A stretch of 64,000 bases of DNA. Origin: CAVROT01 sp963722905 (GTDB taxonomy: Bacteria > Pseudomonadota > Alphaproteobacteria > Rhodobacterales > Rhodobacteraceae). The first letter of the stretch is position 1, and every line of letters begins with the position of its first letter. Below, piece after piece: positions 8,779-16,888 of this stretch. The position numbers and the translations under genes are program-made. Where the stretch lies: the NCBI GenBank assembly GCA_963722905.1, contig CAVROT010000006.1, positions 62,001 to 126,000 of the forward strand, read 5' to 3'. The notes beneath the pieces are model-generated. The model saw only the letters and a program-made list of their open reading frames with translations, did no database searches and was not told the origin of the DNA.

Positions 8779-9660
8779 TCAGGCGGTGGTGGTGCGCGGC
8801 GGCGCCCTGGACATCTGTACCGCCAGGATGCCGGCCATGATGATCGCCACGCCCGCGACATCGGCAATGGACAGCCGTTCGCCCAGCAGAAGGGCCGCGA
8901 TGGCGACGCCGAGGAACGGATTGAGGAAGTGGAACGCCGCCGCCCGCGTCGCACCGATGCGGCCCACCAGCACGAACCAGGTCAGCGTCGCGACGAGGCC
9001 CGGGATCAGCGTCGTCCAGGCGAAGGCGGCGACGAGGCGCGGCGTCCACGTCACGTCCCACTCCTCGAACAGCAGTGCCAGCACGCCCAGCACCGCCGCC
9101 CCCACCAGCATCTGCAGCCCGACGACCATCAGCAGGTTCCCCCCCGCCGAGGCGCCGCGCACCGCCAGCGTCGCCGCCGTCAGCGCCGCGACGCCCCCGA
9201 CCAGCAGCGTGAACCCCCACGGATCGATGCCACCCGACAGCCGCGCCCACATGATGATCACGACGCCAGTGAATCCGGTCATCAGCCCCGCGATGCCCAG
9301 AGGACGCACCCGGTCGCCGAAGAACCACCACCCGGCGATTGCGACCACCAAAGGCATGGTCGAGGCCACGATGGCGGCGAAGGACGCCTCGACCGTCTGC
9401 ATGGCGACGAAGTTCACGCCCAGGTAGGCCGCGTTCTGGCAGAGCCCGAAGATCAGCACGCCGCGCCACTGGGACCGTGCCAGGCGCCACGTCTGGCCCA
9501 GCGCCAGCGCGATGCCGATGCCCAGCAGGCCCGATACGAGGAACCGAACCGTCAGTGCCGTCAGCGGCGGCGCGTCCATGACGATCATCCGCGCCGTGGT
9601 GAACGCCGACGACCACATGACCGCGAAGGCCACGCCGAGGCCGATGGCCTTCAGATCCAT
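8779..9660 (-). CDS. EamA/DMT-family transporter
   Basis: A 293-residue inner-membrane protein of the drug/metabolite transporter superfamily with two EamA repeats, each of about five hydrophobic helices. The family hallmarks are MWSSAFTTARMIV in helix 1, FAAIVASTMPLVVAIAGWWFFGDRV at the end of the first repeat, and AAAFHFLNPFLGVAIAALLLGERL at the end of the second. Members export amino acids, metabolites or drugs; the substrate cannot be read from sequence. It lies 33 bp downstream of a LysR-type regulator in the same direction, which may control it. Confidence 0.85.
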   Translation of the reverse strand: MDLKAIGLGVAFAVMWSSAFTTARMIVMDAPPLTALTVRFLVSGLLGIGIALALGQTWRLARSQWRGVLIFGLCQNAAYLGVNFVAMQTVEASFAAIVASTMPLVVAIAGWWFFGDRVRPLGIAGLMTGFTGVVIIMWARLSGGIDPWGFTLLVGGVAALTAATLAVRGASAGGNLLMVVGLQMLVGAAVLGVLALLFEEWDVTWTPRLVAAFAWTTLIPGLVATLTWFVLVGRIGATRAAAFHFLNPFLGVAIAALLLGERLSIADVAGVAIIMAGILAVQMSRAPPRTTTA

Positions 9661-9693
9661 GCGCGCCGCTCCTCGGGATAGCCGCTATGCGCC

Positions 9694-10554
9694 CTACCCC
9701 GCGGCGACGGACAAGCCAACATCGGTCCGTCCGGTCCCGGTGAGGAAACCCGCCATCGCGTCCAGCGCCGCCCTCACGCCGGGTTCGAACCGCGCGTCGT
9801 GATGGCAGACGATCCATTCCTCGGTCTCCATCTCGGCCAACGGCTCGGACAGGCGCATCAGGCCGGCGACGCCGTCCCCCACGAAGCACGGCAGCAGGAT
9901 CCGCCCGACCCCCGCCTGCGCCATGGCGAGCGCCAGCCTGGGATCGTTGGCCGTCGTCACGACCTGGGCCCCGTGATGCCGCCGCACCCAGTCGGAGGAC
10001 CGGGTGGCGGCGGCGTCGTCGCTGGAACCGATCCACCCGGTCGCCTCTCCGCTCCGCGCGTAGACCGCGTAGCGCACGACCCCGGTGCGCCGACCGGCGA
10101 GCCACGGCTGTTCGGGCCGGCGGTTGCGCACGCCGATGTCGATCTCGCGCCGGGCGATATCCAGGTCGCGGTTGCAGTGCAGGAACTCGGGCACCCAGGC
10201 GTCGCCGGGCTGCCAGAACTCGTCGAGATGGGCGGCGAGGTGGAGTGCCGTCCACGTGCCCGCCGAGATGCGCACCCGGACGGGCCCCGCGACGCTGGCT
10301 TGCCACTGCGCGATCTCGGCCGCCGCCGCCTCCATGCGCGCGCAGCGTTCGAGCAGCGCGCGACCGTCGGCGGCGGGGGTGTAGCCCTGCGCGCCGTGGA
10401 GGAACAGGCGGCGCCCCATCCGGGATTCCAGCGCCTTCATCCGGCGGCTGAGGGTGGCGATGCTGACCCCCGCCTGCCGTGCGGCATGGGTCAGGCTGCC
10501 ATTGCGGGCCACCATTGCGAAAAGGGCGAGGTCGTCCCAGGCCGGTGCTTGCAT
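9694..10554 (-). CDS. LysR-family transcriptional regulator
   Basis: A 286-residue LysR-type DNA-binding regulator. The N-terminal winged helix-turn-helix is clear (LALFAMVARNGSLTHAARQ, then SIATLSRRMKALESRMGRRLF), followed by a periplasmic-binding-like effector domain. I chose the ATG at 10554 (MQAPAWDD) because LysR homology begins immediately after it; an in-frame ATG at 10620 would add 22 residues. The effector domain is on the short side. The gene precedes the EamA transporter on the same strand and faces a small ORF on the other side, a usual arrangement for an autoregulated LysR regulator. Confidence 0.85.
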   Translation of the reverse strand: MQAPAWDDLALFAMVARNGSLTHAARQAGVSIATLSRRMKALESRMGRRLFLHGAQGYTPAADGRALLERCARMEAAAAEIAQWQASVAGPVRVRISAGTWTALHLAAHLDEFWQPGDAWVPEFLHCNRDLDIARREIDIGVRNRRPEQPWLAGRRTGVVRYAVYARSGEATGWIGSSDDAAATRSSDWVRRHHGAQVVTTANDPRLALAMAQAGVGRILLPCFVGDGVAGLMRLSEPLAEMETEEWIVCHHDARFEPGVRAALDAMAGFLTGTGRTDVGLSVAAG

Positions 10555-10640
10555 ATCTGAAACTCCGGTTGCGGTCCTGGGCGTCGACCGAACGTCCGTA
10601 GCGATCCATGTACGGGTCATCGCAACGAAGGAGACGACCC

Positions 10641-10850
10641 ATGCACGCAGCCATCATTCATCCGAACGGACCGGATCCGCAAGAGACGGAATATGCAAAG
10701 GAGCAGCGCATCTTTGCACAGATGCAAACTGCCGAGAACGAGCGGAAATCGCGCCGCGACGATGGCACGCGGGCGCACCGGCGCGGCTGGTCGTTCGTCC
10801 GGCTGATCGCGCGGCTCCGGTCGTCCCGCCACCCAGGGTCCCCGGCCTAG
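10641..10850 (+). CDS. Small hypothetical protein, divergent from the LysR gene
   Basis: A 69-residue ORF starting MHAAIIHPNG and ending in an Arg-rich tail (RRGWSFVRLIARLRSSR). The ATG is preceded by a good Shine-Dalgarno (GAAGGAGAC) 5 nt upstream, the main reason to call it. I recognise no family and see no signal peptide; the short hydrophobic-basic C-terminal stretch could be an amphipathic helix. It starts 86 bp from the divergent LysR start, so the two share a promoter region. Confidence 0.5.
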   Translation: MHAAIIHPNGPDPQETEYAKEQRIFAQMQTAENERKSRRDDGTRAHRRGWSFVRLIARLRSSRHPGSPA

Positions 10851-10924
10851 TCCGGGTGCGGGTCCCGTCGTCGGTCGGCGTCGTCCAGTCTGACGGAGCC
10901 GTCCGACGGCGGGGCCTCGATGCC

Positions 10925-11344
10925 TCAGCCCTCGTCGTCGACCGATCCGCGCAGCGCCTTGACCGCGCCGCGCTGCTTCTTGGCGGCGATGCGGCGGCGC
11001 TTGGAGCCCAGCGTGGGGCGCGTCGGGATTCGCCGCTTGGGCTTGTGGGCGGCGGCCCGGACAAGCTCGGCCAGGCGTTCTCGGGCCAGCTCGCGGTTGC
11101 GGGTCTGGCTGCGCGTCTCGGAGACGTGGAGGACTATGGCGCCCTCCTTGGTCCAGCGGCGCCCCGCCAGCCGTCGCAGCCGCGCCTTGACCGGGCCGGG
11201 CAGGTTGGGCGACCGGTCGGCCTCGAACCGAAGCTCCACGGCCGTCGAGACCTTGTTGACGTTCTGCCCGCCGGGTCCGCCGGCATGGGTGAACTGCTCG
11301 GTCAGCTCCCAGTCCTCGATGGATATGGTGTCGGTGATGCGCAC
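10925..11344 (-). CDS. arfB: Alternative ribosome-rescue factor ArfB (peptidyl-tRNA hydrolase)
   Basis: A 139-residue release-factor-like hydrolase that rescues ribosomes stalled at mRNA 3' ends. The GGQ catalytic motif lies in HAGGPGGQNVNKVSTAVELRF. The C terminus is a long Lys/Arg-rich tail (KPKRRIPTRPTLGSKRRRIAAKKQR), the part known in ArfB/YaeJ to enter the empty mRNA channel. The length is normal for ArfB and far too short for RF1/RF2. About 50 nt upstream lies a strong terminator preceded by a tiny ORF with a perfect Shine-Dalgarno, so attenuation of arfB is possible. Confidence 0.93.
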   Translation of the reverse strand: MRITDTISIEDWELTEQFTHAGGPGGQNVNKVSTAVELRFEADRSPNLPGPVKARLRRLAGRRWTKEGAIVLHVSETRSQTRNRELARERLAELVRAAAHKPKRRIPTRPTLGSKRRRIAAKKQRGAVKALRGSVDDEG

Positions 11345-11394
11345 GATGTTCCGGTCCGTGACGGCACGATCCGGAGAAAACCGCCGCGCCTGCG

Positions 11395-11424
11395 AAAAGG
11401 GCCGCCGGAATGCACCGGCGGCCC
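11395..11424 (-). terminator. Rho-independent terminator upstream of arfB
   Basis: On the minus strand a perfect 10-bp stem GGGCCGCCGG/CCGGCGGCCC with a 6-nt loop is followed by CTTTT. It could end the YhhQ transcript or act as an attenuator in an arfB leader, since arfB starts 51 nt downstream. Confidence 0.75.
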
Positions 11425-11493
11425 CTCGAACAATTTCGGAGATGGGCAGGTTAGAGCGGTGCCCAATCAGGTGCGACCCCCGCGGGGCTGCCC

Positions 11494-11550
11494 TCAGGCG
11501 GCGCGATCCCTGACTGTTCCGACCCCATACTCCACTATCATTCTCGACAC
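11494..11550 (-). CDS. Candidate 18-residue leader peptide
   Basis: A GTG-initiated ORF encoding MSRMIVEYGVGTVRDRAA, preceded by AAAGGAGG at ideal distance (7 nt), the strongest Shine-Dalgarno noticed in the window. It lies alone in the 267-bp gap between yhhQ and arfB. It is followed by a G/C-rich hairpin (CCCCGCGGGG) and then the strong terminator at 11395-11424. The combination of SD, short ORF, hairpin and terminator suggests a translated leader or a small-peptide transcript. I recognise no characterised family; expression is unproven. Confidence 0.4.
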   Translation of the reverse strand: MSRMIVEYGVGTVRDRAA

Positions 11551-11611
11551 TGGACCACCTCCTTTCACAATGTTTCGGTTGAGGATCAGCCTGCCGATTC
11601 CGGCGCGCATG

Positions 11612-12226
11612 TCAAACGGTTTCGCGCACCCGCACGATGAACCGGAACGGGACCAGCGCCAGCACCGCCAGCGCCAGCTTCACCCCCCAGTCGGCGACGG
11701 CCAGCGACACCCACAACGGCACCGCCGGTCCGACGCCCAGCAGGGGCAGCACCTCGCCCGCCCAGGACACGTCGACGCCGGGCGCCATCACCGTCAGCGC
11801 GCCGCTGAACGCGATTGTGAAGAACAGCGCCGTGTCCACAGCCGAGCCCACCAGCGTCGAGACGAGCGGCGCGCGCCACCACCCGCCGCCGCGCAGCCGG
11901 TCGAACACCGCCACGTCCAGCATCTGCGCGGCAAGGAACGCGACGCCCGACCCGATGGCGATGCGCCAGGTCACCAGCGGTCCGAACTCTCCCGTGATCT
12001 GCGTGCCGACCAGAGAACAGGCCACGCCCACCGCGAAACCGGCCAGCACCACCCGTCGCGCGGCCGCCGGTCCGTGCAGGCGGTTCACCACGTCGGTGAC
12101 GAGGAACGCGACCGGGTAGGTCAGCGCACCCCATGTCAGCCAGGACCCCAGAAGGTGCTGGACCAGCACATTCGAAGCCAGGACGACCAGCGCCATGGCG
12201 CAGATTGGCAGCATCAGACGTGACAT
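11612..12226 (-). CDS. yhhQ: Queuosine precursor transporter YhhQ (VUT/DUF165 family)
   Basis: A 204-residue inner-membrane protein with about six hydrophobic helices, matching the VUT/DUF165 family. The family imports the queuosine precursors preQ0/preQ1 used for tRNA modification. Diagnostic parts are LTYPVAFLVTDVVNRLHGPAAARRVV near helix 2, IAIGSGVAFLAAQMLDVAVFDRLR, and SAVDTALFFTIAFSG. Only 71 bp separate it from the lipoprotein gene upstream, so it may belong to the same leftward transcript. I looked for a preQ1-type riboswitch in that gap and saw none. Confidence 0.88.
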   Translation of the reverse strand: MSRLMLPICAMALVVLASNVLVQHLLGSWLTWGALTYPVAFLVTDVVNRLHGPAAARRVVLAGFAVGVACSLVGTQITGEFGPLVTWRIAIGSGVAFLAAQMLDVAVFDRLRGGGWWRAPLVSTLVGSAVDTALFFTIAFSGALTVMAPGVDVSWAGEVLPLLGVGPAVPLWVSLAVADWGVKLALAVLALVPFRFIVRVRETV

Positions 12227-12297
12227 GCGCGGATCCTCGGGGGTGGGCGATAGCCGGAGGCGCCGCGATAGACCCCCCGGCGCCCGGCTTCAACGGG

Positions 12298-13200
12298 TCA
12301 GTCCAGCACGTATTCCACGAACTCGGTGCGCTGAAGCGGGTTGAAGTTGTCGTCGGACACCATGGTCAGGCGGATCCGGCCGTCCGCCTGCCGCCATGCC
12401 ACGATCCCCTCCAGATTGTCATGACGGCCGGGGCGGGTAACCAGCAGCGTCCGCTCGTCCGTCATGGCGTCGCCCGCGACGTCGAAGCTCCGCACCCGGG
12501 TGGCAAAGCCGAAAAGCCCGGCAAAGTGCCGCTCCAGCACGTAGAGCCGCCCGTCGGGGCCGAAATCCGCGCCCACCGGCAGGAACGGCGGGCGGCGCGG
12601 CAGCGTGAACGGGACGGACCACGCCGCGCCGTCGTAGCGATAGACGGGGAACGGTCGGTTCAGAGCGCCCGACCGTTCGGGTATGGTGTAGAGCGCGCCG
12701 TCCGGGCCGTATGCCAGAGCCTCCAGCGAGCTGTTGGGCTGCATCGCCGGGAAGTCGGGATGGCGCACCATTCCTTCGGCGGCCGATCCCGGGGCGGCGT
12801 AGCGCCACGTCCGCGCGATGTTCTCGAACGAGACGTAGAGCCTGCCGTCGGGCGCGCGTGCCAGCCCCTCGGCATCCTCCTGCTCGGGCACCACCGCATC
12901 GCCGTCGGGGCGCCGCAGACGCCGCAGCGCAGCCGACTCCACCCCGGCGATCGCGCCGTCGGCGCGGAGCAGCCGCCCCTCGGCCAGCGATCCCCGGTCC
13001 GACAGCGCCAGAAAGGCCGCGCCGTCCGCGTCGAGCCACAGACCGGAATAGCCGCCATGCGCCGGGTCGGACGATTCCCAAAGCGCCCGGCCGGCGAACT
13101 GCGCCGGCCCGTCGGGCGTCGGCTGCCCGGTGCAGGACCCCGCCAGCAGCAGCAGGGCAACGGCCGCGGCGCGCATCCTCACCAGATGCACCACGCGCAT
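12298..13200 (-). CDS. Esterase-like-activity-of-phytase family lipoprotein
   Basis: A 300-residue exported protein with an N-terminal signal (hydrophobic AAAVALLLLAGSC), probably lipid-modified at the cysteine. The body is a beta-propeller of the esterase-like-activity-of-phytase family: repeated blades with DGDAVVPEQEDAEGLA, DGRLYVSFE, LEALAYGPDGALYTIPE and HDNLEGIVAW. Members are periplasmic and poorly characterised; no substrate is claimed. The ATG at 13200 overlaps the mepA stop codon (ATGA), so it is coupled to MepA and may have a cell-envelope role. Confidence 0.8.
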   Translation of the reverse strand: MRVVHLVRMRAAAVALLLLAGSCTGQPTPDGPAQFAGRALWESSDPAHGGYSGLWLDADGAAFLALSDRGSLAEGRLLRADGAIAGVESAALRRLRRPDGDAVVPEQEDAEGLARAPDGRLYVSFENIARTWRYAAPGSAAEGMVRHPDFPAMQPNSSLEALAYGPDGALYTIPERSGALNRPFPVYRYDGAAWSVPFTLPRRPPFLPVGADFGPDGRLYVLERHFAGLFGFATRVRSFDVAGDAMTDERTLLVTRPGRHDNLEGIVAWRQADGRIRLTMVSDDNFNPLQRTEFVEYVLD

Positions 13201-14114
13201 CAGCGTTGCAGTACCGCCTGGCACTGGTCCGGCAGGTCCGCCATCGTCAGCTCCCGTTTCGGACGCGGGGCCGGCGCGTTCGGATCCGGCGGCGGCGGGT
13301 TGAGGATGTTGGACACCCAGGCGCGCGCGTCGTCGCAGCCGTCGCCGGGCGGAGGCGGGTCCTGTGCGATGCATCCCGTCGCCCCGCGCGGGCAGTTCAG
13401 GCGCACGTGGAAATGGTAGTGGTGGCCGTACCACGGACGAACCTTGCGCAGCCACGCCCGGTTGCCCGTCTCGTCGGCGCACATGCGCACCTTGGCGCCC
13501 GGAAAAATGAAGATGCGCGCGACGTCGGGATCGCTGGCCGCGGCCTTCACAGTCTCATGCTGCAGACGGCTCCAGCGATCGTTCACATAGGCGCCGTTCG
13601 ACCGCCGGTAGGAGACGGCGCTGAGGTTCTCGCGATCCGTGCGCGAGAGGCCCAGCGCGGCCGGCATCAGCCAGATGTCCGCGTCCATGCCGATCTGGTG
13701 GCTGGCGTGCCCGGTCAGCATCGGCCCGCCGCGCGGCTGCGACAGGTCGCCGACGTAGATGCCGTTCGTCCCCGGCAATGCCGCGACCCGCTGCGACAGC
13801 CGTTGCACGTAGTCGACCGTCTGGGGATGCCCCCAGTTGCGGTTGCGGCTCAGACGCATCGCCTGCCATGTCGGCCCGGTCTCCGGCAGTTGCCGCGCCC
13901 CCGCGAGGCAGCCCTTGGAGTAGAACCCGTAGGGCGCGGCCGGCAGCGCGGCCGCCGTCGCCTCGGCTCCGAAGAGCCGCTTGGCCAGGCCGGACTGCGT
14001 GACGGCCACGCCGGCCAGCGGAGGGACGGGCATCGGCGCCATCGCGGTACGGTCGGATTGGCTGCACGCCCCCAGCAGGGCGGCGAGGGCCAACGCGATC
14101 ATCGGTCTCGTCAT
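13200..14114 (-). CDS. mepA: Penicillin-insensitive murein endopeptidase MepA
   Basis: A 304-residue envelope peptidase of the MepA/LAS family that cuts D,D- and L,D-peptide cross-links in peptidoglycan. The N terminus (ALALAALLGACS) is a lipoprotein signal with lipobox LGAC. Zinc-site motifs are visible: GHASHQIGMDADIW supplies His and Asp ligands, and WYGHHYHFHVRLNCP the second histidine cluster. Cysteines at KGCLAGARQLP and CPRGATGC fit the disulfides of the family. The start overlaps the stop of the upstream transporter (ATGA), and its own stop overlaps the next lipoprotein gene, giving a three-gene operon. Confidence 0.93.
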   Translation of the reverse strand: MTRPMIALALAALLGACSQSDRTAMAPMPVPPLAGVAVTQSGLAKRLFGAEATAAALPAAPYGFYSKGCLAGARQLPETGPTWQAMRLSRNRNWGHPQTVDYVQRLSQRVAALPGTNGIYVGDLSQPRGGPMLTGHASHQIGMDADIWLMPAALGLSRTDRENLSAVSYRRSNGAYVNDRWSRLQHETVKAAASDPDVARIFIFPGAKVRMCADETGNRAWLRKVRPWYGHHYHFHVRLNCPRGATGCIAQDPPPPGDGCDDARAWVSNILNPPPPDPNAPAPRPKRELTMADLPDQCQAVLQR

Positions 14115-15523
14115 GGGCGTGCGTCCCCCTCCGGTTTCACCCAGACTAGCAGAACTCCGCCGACGGCGAACAGCACGATCAACGGAGAGATCCCCCACTG
14201 TTGCGATCCGGTCGCCGCCGTCGCCACGCCGATGGAGAGCGGTGCCAGAAACCCCGTCGCCTTGCCCGACAGCGCATAGAGCCCGAACGCCTCGGTCATG
14301 CGGGCGGGATCGGCCTGCCGCACCATCATCGACCGGCTCGCCGATTGCAGAGCGCCGCCACCTGCCCCGATGGCCGCGCCGATCACCATGAATGTCATGT
14401 CCGGCAGCGTCGAACCCGGCGGCAGCGCCATCCCCAGGACGGACGTGCGCGACACGAACATCGCGGTCAGGACGGTCAGGATCAGCACCGCCACGCCCGC
14501 GGCGATCACCGGCTTGGGTCCGAACCGCTGGTCCGCCCGCCCGCCGATCCACGCGAATAGCGCGCCGGTGACGACGGCAAGGATGCCGAAGGTCCCCGTC
14601 TGCACCACCGACCAGTCCAGCACCCCGGCGGCAAAGATCGCGCCCAGCGCGTAGGTCCCGTTCAGCCCGTCGCGGTAGAACATCGACGCGGCAAGAAACG
14701 ACAGCCGGCTGGGCGTCCGAGGCAGGGCGCGGACCGTGCGCCCCAGCCCCGCCAGCGCCGCCCCGATCCGCGCGCCCCCCGGGGCGGCGGCGCGGGGCGG
14801 ATCGCGGACCCACAGGAAGAACGGGATCATGAAGACCGCGTACCAGATCGCCACAAGCGGCCCGACCGCCCGCGTCCCTTCGCGCATCTCCGGGTCGAGA
14901 CCGAGGATCGGCGGGATGCCCAGCAGGGTCAGCCCGGTCCGCGCGTCCTCGGCAAAGAGCGTCAGCATCGCCACCAGCGCCACGAGCCCGCCGAGGTAGC
15001 CGAACGCCCAGCCGTCGCCGGAGATGCGGCCGATCCGGTCGCGCGGGCCGAGGTCGGGCAGCATCGCGTTGGTGAAGATGGTCGCGAACTCCATCCCGAC
15101 CAGCCCCAGCGCAAAGCCGCACAGGATCAGGGCAAGGTCGAAATCGCCGGGTGCCGCGAACCACAGTGATCCGGCACCGACGACGTAGAGCACCGAGAAC
15201 GCGCGGATCCACGCCATCCGGTGCCCGCCCTCGTCCGCCAGCGCCCCGAGGACCGGCGCCAGAAGCGCGATGACCACGCCAGCGGCGCCGACGCCGAACC
15301 CCCAGGCAGCCTGCGCCGCGCTGCCGTCGCCCATGAGGTCGGCGACATAGGGCCCGAAGATGAAGGTCAGCAGCAGCGTGGCATAGGGCTGGCTGGCCCA
15401 GTCGAAGAAGTACCAGCCCCAGATCCGGCGACGCATGCCTCGCGCCGCGCCGTCCTGGCCCGCGGTCTCCGACCCGCTCACCCGGCATCCGTCGTTTTCG
15501 GCGCCGGACGTCCGACGCGGCAC
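14111..15523 (-). CDS. MFS transporter, UMF1/Atg22-like family
   Basis: An inner-membrane transporter of up to 470 residues with about 12 helices. The N-terminal signature RIWGWYFFDWASQPYATLLLTFIFGPY is typical of the UMF1 family of bacterial relatives of vacuole protein Atg22. A conserved segment GDGWAFGYLGGLVAL lies in the first half. The substrate is unknown. The GTG at 15523 has a GCGAGG Shine-Dalgarno, but homology starts only near residue 30, so a start at 15478 or 15436 is also possible. It heads the operon with mepA and the lipoprotein gene. Confidence 0.82.
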   Translation of the reverse strand: MPRRTSGAENDGCRVSGSETAGQDGAARGMRRRIWGWYFFDWASQPYATLLLTFIFGPYVADLMGDGSAAQAAWGFGVGAAGVVIALLAPVLGALADEGGHRMAWIRAFSVLYVVGAGSLWFAAPGDFDLALILCGFALGLVGMEFATIFTNAMLPDLGPRDRIGRISGDGWAFGYLGGLVALVAMLTLFAEDARTGLTLLGIPPILGLDPEMREGTRAVGPLVAIWYAVFMIPFFLWVRDPPRAAAPGGARIGAALAGLGRTVRALPRTPSRLSFLAASMFYRDGLNGTYALGAIFAAGVLDWSVVQTGTFGILAVVTGALFAWIGGRADQRFGPKPVIAAGVAVLILTVLTAMFVSRTSVLGMALPPGSTLPDMTFMVIGAAIGAGGGALQSASRSMMVRQADPARMTEAFGLYALSGKATGFLAPLSIGVATAATGSQQWGISPLIVLFAVGGVLLVWVKPEGDARP

Positions 15524-15600
15524 GGCCGCCTCGCGACAGGGCCGGCATCGGCGGCTATGCCACAGGTGACAAGGCCCCCACCGCGCCCTAGATCAGACCC

Positions 15601-15795
15601 ATGACAGACAGCACATTCGATGACCGCGCCGGCTGGGTGCCGTTCGCCCGCCCCCGCACTGCCGCCGCGGCCGATGCCACGGCGCCCGCCCCGGCATCGC
15701 GTACGCGTCCGCCGGTCTTCATCGGCGACGCAGTGACCCCCCTGGCGGGCGAGACCCTCCTGTCGCTGATGTCGCGACCCGTCGCCGACGATTAG
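15601..15795 (+). CDS. Small hypothetical protein
   Basis: A 64-residue ORF beginning MTDSTFDDRAGWVPFARP with an Ala/Thr/Pro-rich middle and a C terminus FIGDAVTPLAGETLLSLMSR. It fits between the divergent UMF1 gene and the convergent crtB and does not overlap either. No strong Shine-Dalgarno is present and I recognise no family. It occupies the place where tspO or another photosynthesis gene often sits beside crtB. Confidence 0.4.
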   Translation: MTDSTFDDRAGWVPFARPRTAAAADATAPAPASRTRPPVFIGDAVTPLAGETLLSLMSRPVADD

Positions 15796-15844
15796 GCTGC
15801 GCCCGGCAAGGAACGGCTCTCCGGGGCGATGCGAACGGGACCGC

Positions 15845-16888
15845 TCAGACACCCGGCGACGCGAATTGCCCATCGCGCGCACGCAGATCGGCAAGGATCG
15901 ACAGTACGCCCTCGCCCCGCATGCGCGCCGAACCCTTCCGACGCGCCGCCTCGACCAGGAACCGCACCTCGGGCAGCGCCGGCGCATAGATCGTCGCAGG
16001 CGTCGGAAGGACCGCGGAGACGACAGCCTGCCCGGCGGACAGCGACATCCATCCTGCCTTGGCCAGCCGCCCCGTCCGGGCGCGCGTCGTGACCGTGTCG
16101 TAGCCCTGCCGCCGCGCCGCCCTGCCGATGCCCGCATAGATGTGGCGCGCCGCATAGATGCCCGTACGGGCCGACAGCGGCAGCGCGGGTATTCCGGCCT
16201 CGGATCTGAGGTACAGCCGGTTCGCCAGAGACAGGAGCCGCGCGGTCATCGCGCGCACTTCCGGCGACGGCCGCGGATCGGCGAGGAACCCGACAGGGTC
16301 GAGGCCGGCCTCCCGCAACCAGTCCTCCGGGAGGTACAGCCGCCCGGCACGCGCGTCCTCGCCCACGTCGCGCGCAATGTTGGTCAGCTGCATCGCCACG
16401 CCCAGGTCGCAGGCCCGCGCCAGGGCGTTCCCGCAGCGTACGCCCATCAGGACGCACATCATCGCGCCGACCGCGCTTGCGACGCGGGCCGAATAGGACA
16501 CCACATCCGATAGCGTCGCGTGGCGGCGGCCCAGCGCGTCCCACGCCAGCCCCTCCAGAAGTGCATCCGGCAGCGCGCGCGGCATGTCGCAGCCCGCGAC
16601 GACGGCGGCGAAGGCCCGGTCCTCGGGGCGGTCGCCGGGCGCGCCGGCATAGACCCGATCCAGCCGCCGCGCCAGTTCGTCCACCGCCCGGACCCGGGCG
16701 CCGGCGCCGCCGGGCGTCTCGTCCACCGCGTCGTCGGCCAGCCGGCAGAACGCGTAGAGCGCCAGCGCCGGGTCGCGCACCCGGGCAGGCAACGCCCGCG
16801 ACGCCGCATGGAACGACAGGCTGCCGGTGCGGATCGACTCGCGGCAATGCTCCAGATCGGCCGGCGCGATCCCGTCCCCCGCCCTCAT
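15845..16888 (-). CDS. crtB: 15-cis-phytoene synthase CrtB
   Basis: A 347-residue prenyl-condensing enzyme joining two geranylgeranyl diphosphates into phytoene, the first committed carotenoid step. The first Asp-rich motif ADDAVDE is at residues 51-57, and the second lies in AMQLTNIARDVGEDARAGRLYLP. SFHAASRALPARVR near the N terminus is typical. The C-terminal part (residues about 280-347) extends past the catalytic core. Its ATG overlaps the stop of a 48-codon spacer ORF rather than crtI directly, which is unusual because crtI and crtB normally abut or overlap. It is probably co-transcribed with crtI from the PpsR-controlled promoter. Confidence 0.96.
   Translation of the reverse strand: MRAGDGIAPADLEHCRESIRTGSLSFHAASRALPARVRDPALALYAFCRLADDAVDETPGGAGARVRAVDELARRLDRVYAGAPGDRPEDRAFAAVVAGCDMPRALPDALLEGLAWDALGRRHATLSDVVSYSARVASAVGAMMCVLMGVRCGNALARACDLGVAMQLTNIARDVGEDARAGRLYLPEDWLREAGLDPVGFLADPRPSPEVRAMTARLLSLANRLYLRSEAGIPALPLSARTGIYAARHIYAGIGRAARRQGYDTVTTRARTGRLAKAGWMSLSAGQAVVSAVLPTPATIYAPALPEVRFLVEAARRKGSARMRGEGVLSILADLRARDGQFASPGV

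Noticed and set aside
12227..12297. preQ1-type riboswitch before yhhQ
   Set aside because: The 71-bp gap shows no recognisable preQ1 aptamer and is mostly GC-rich spacer.
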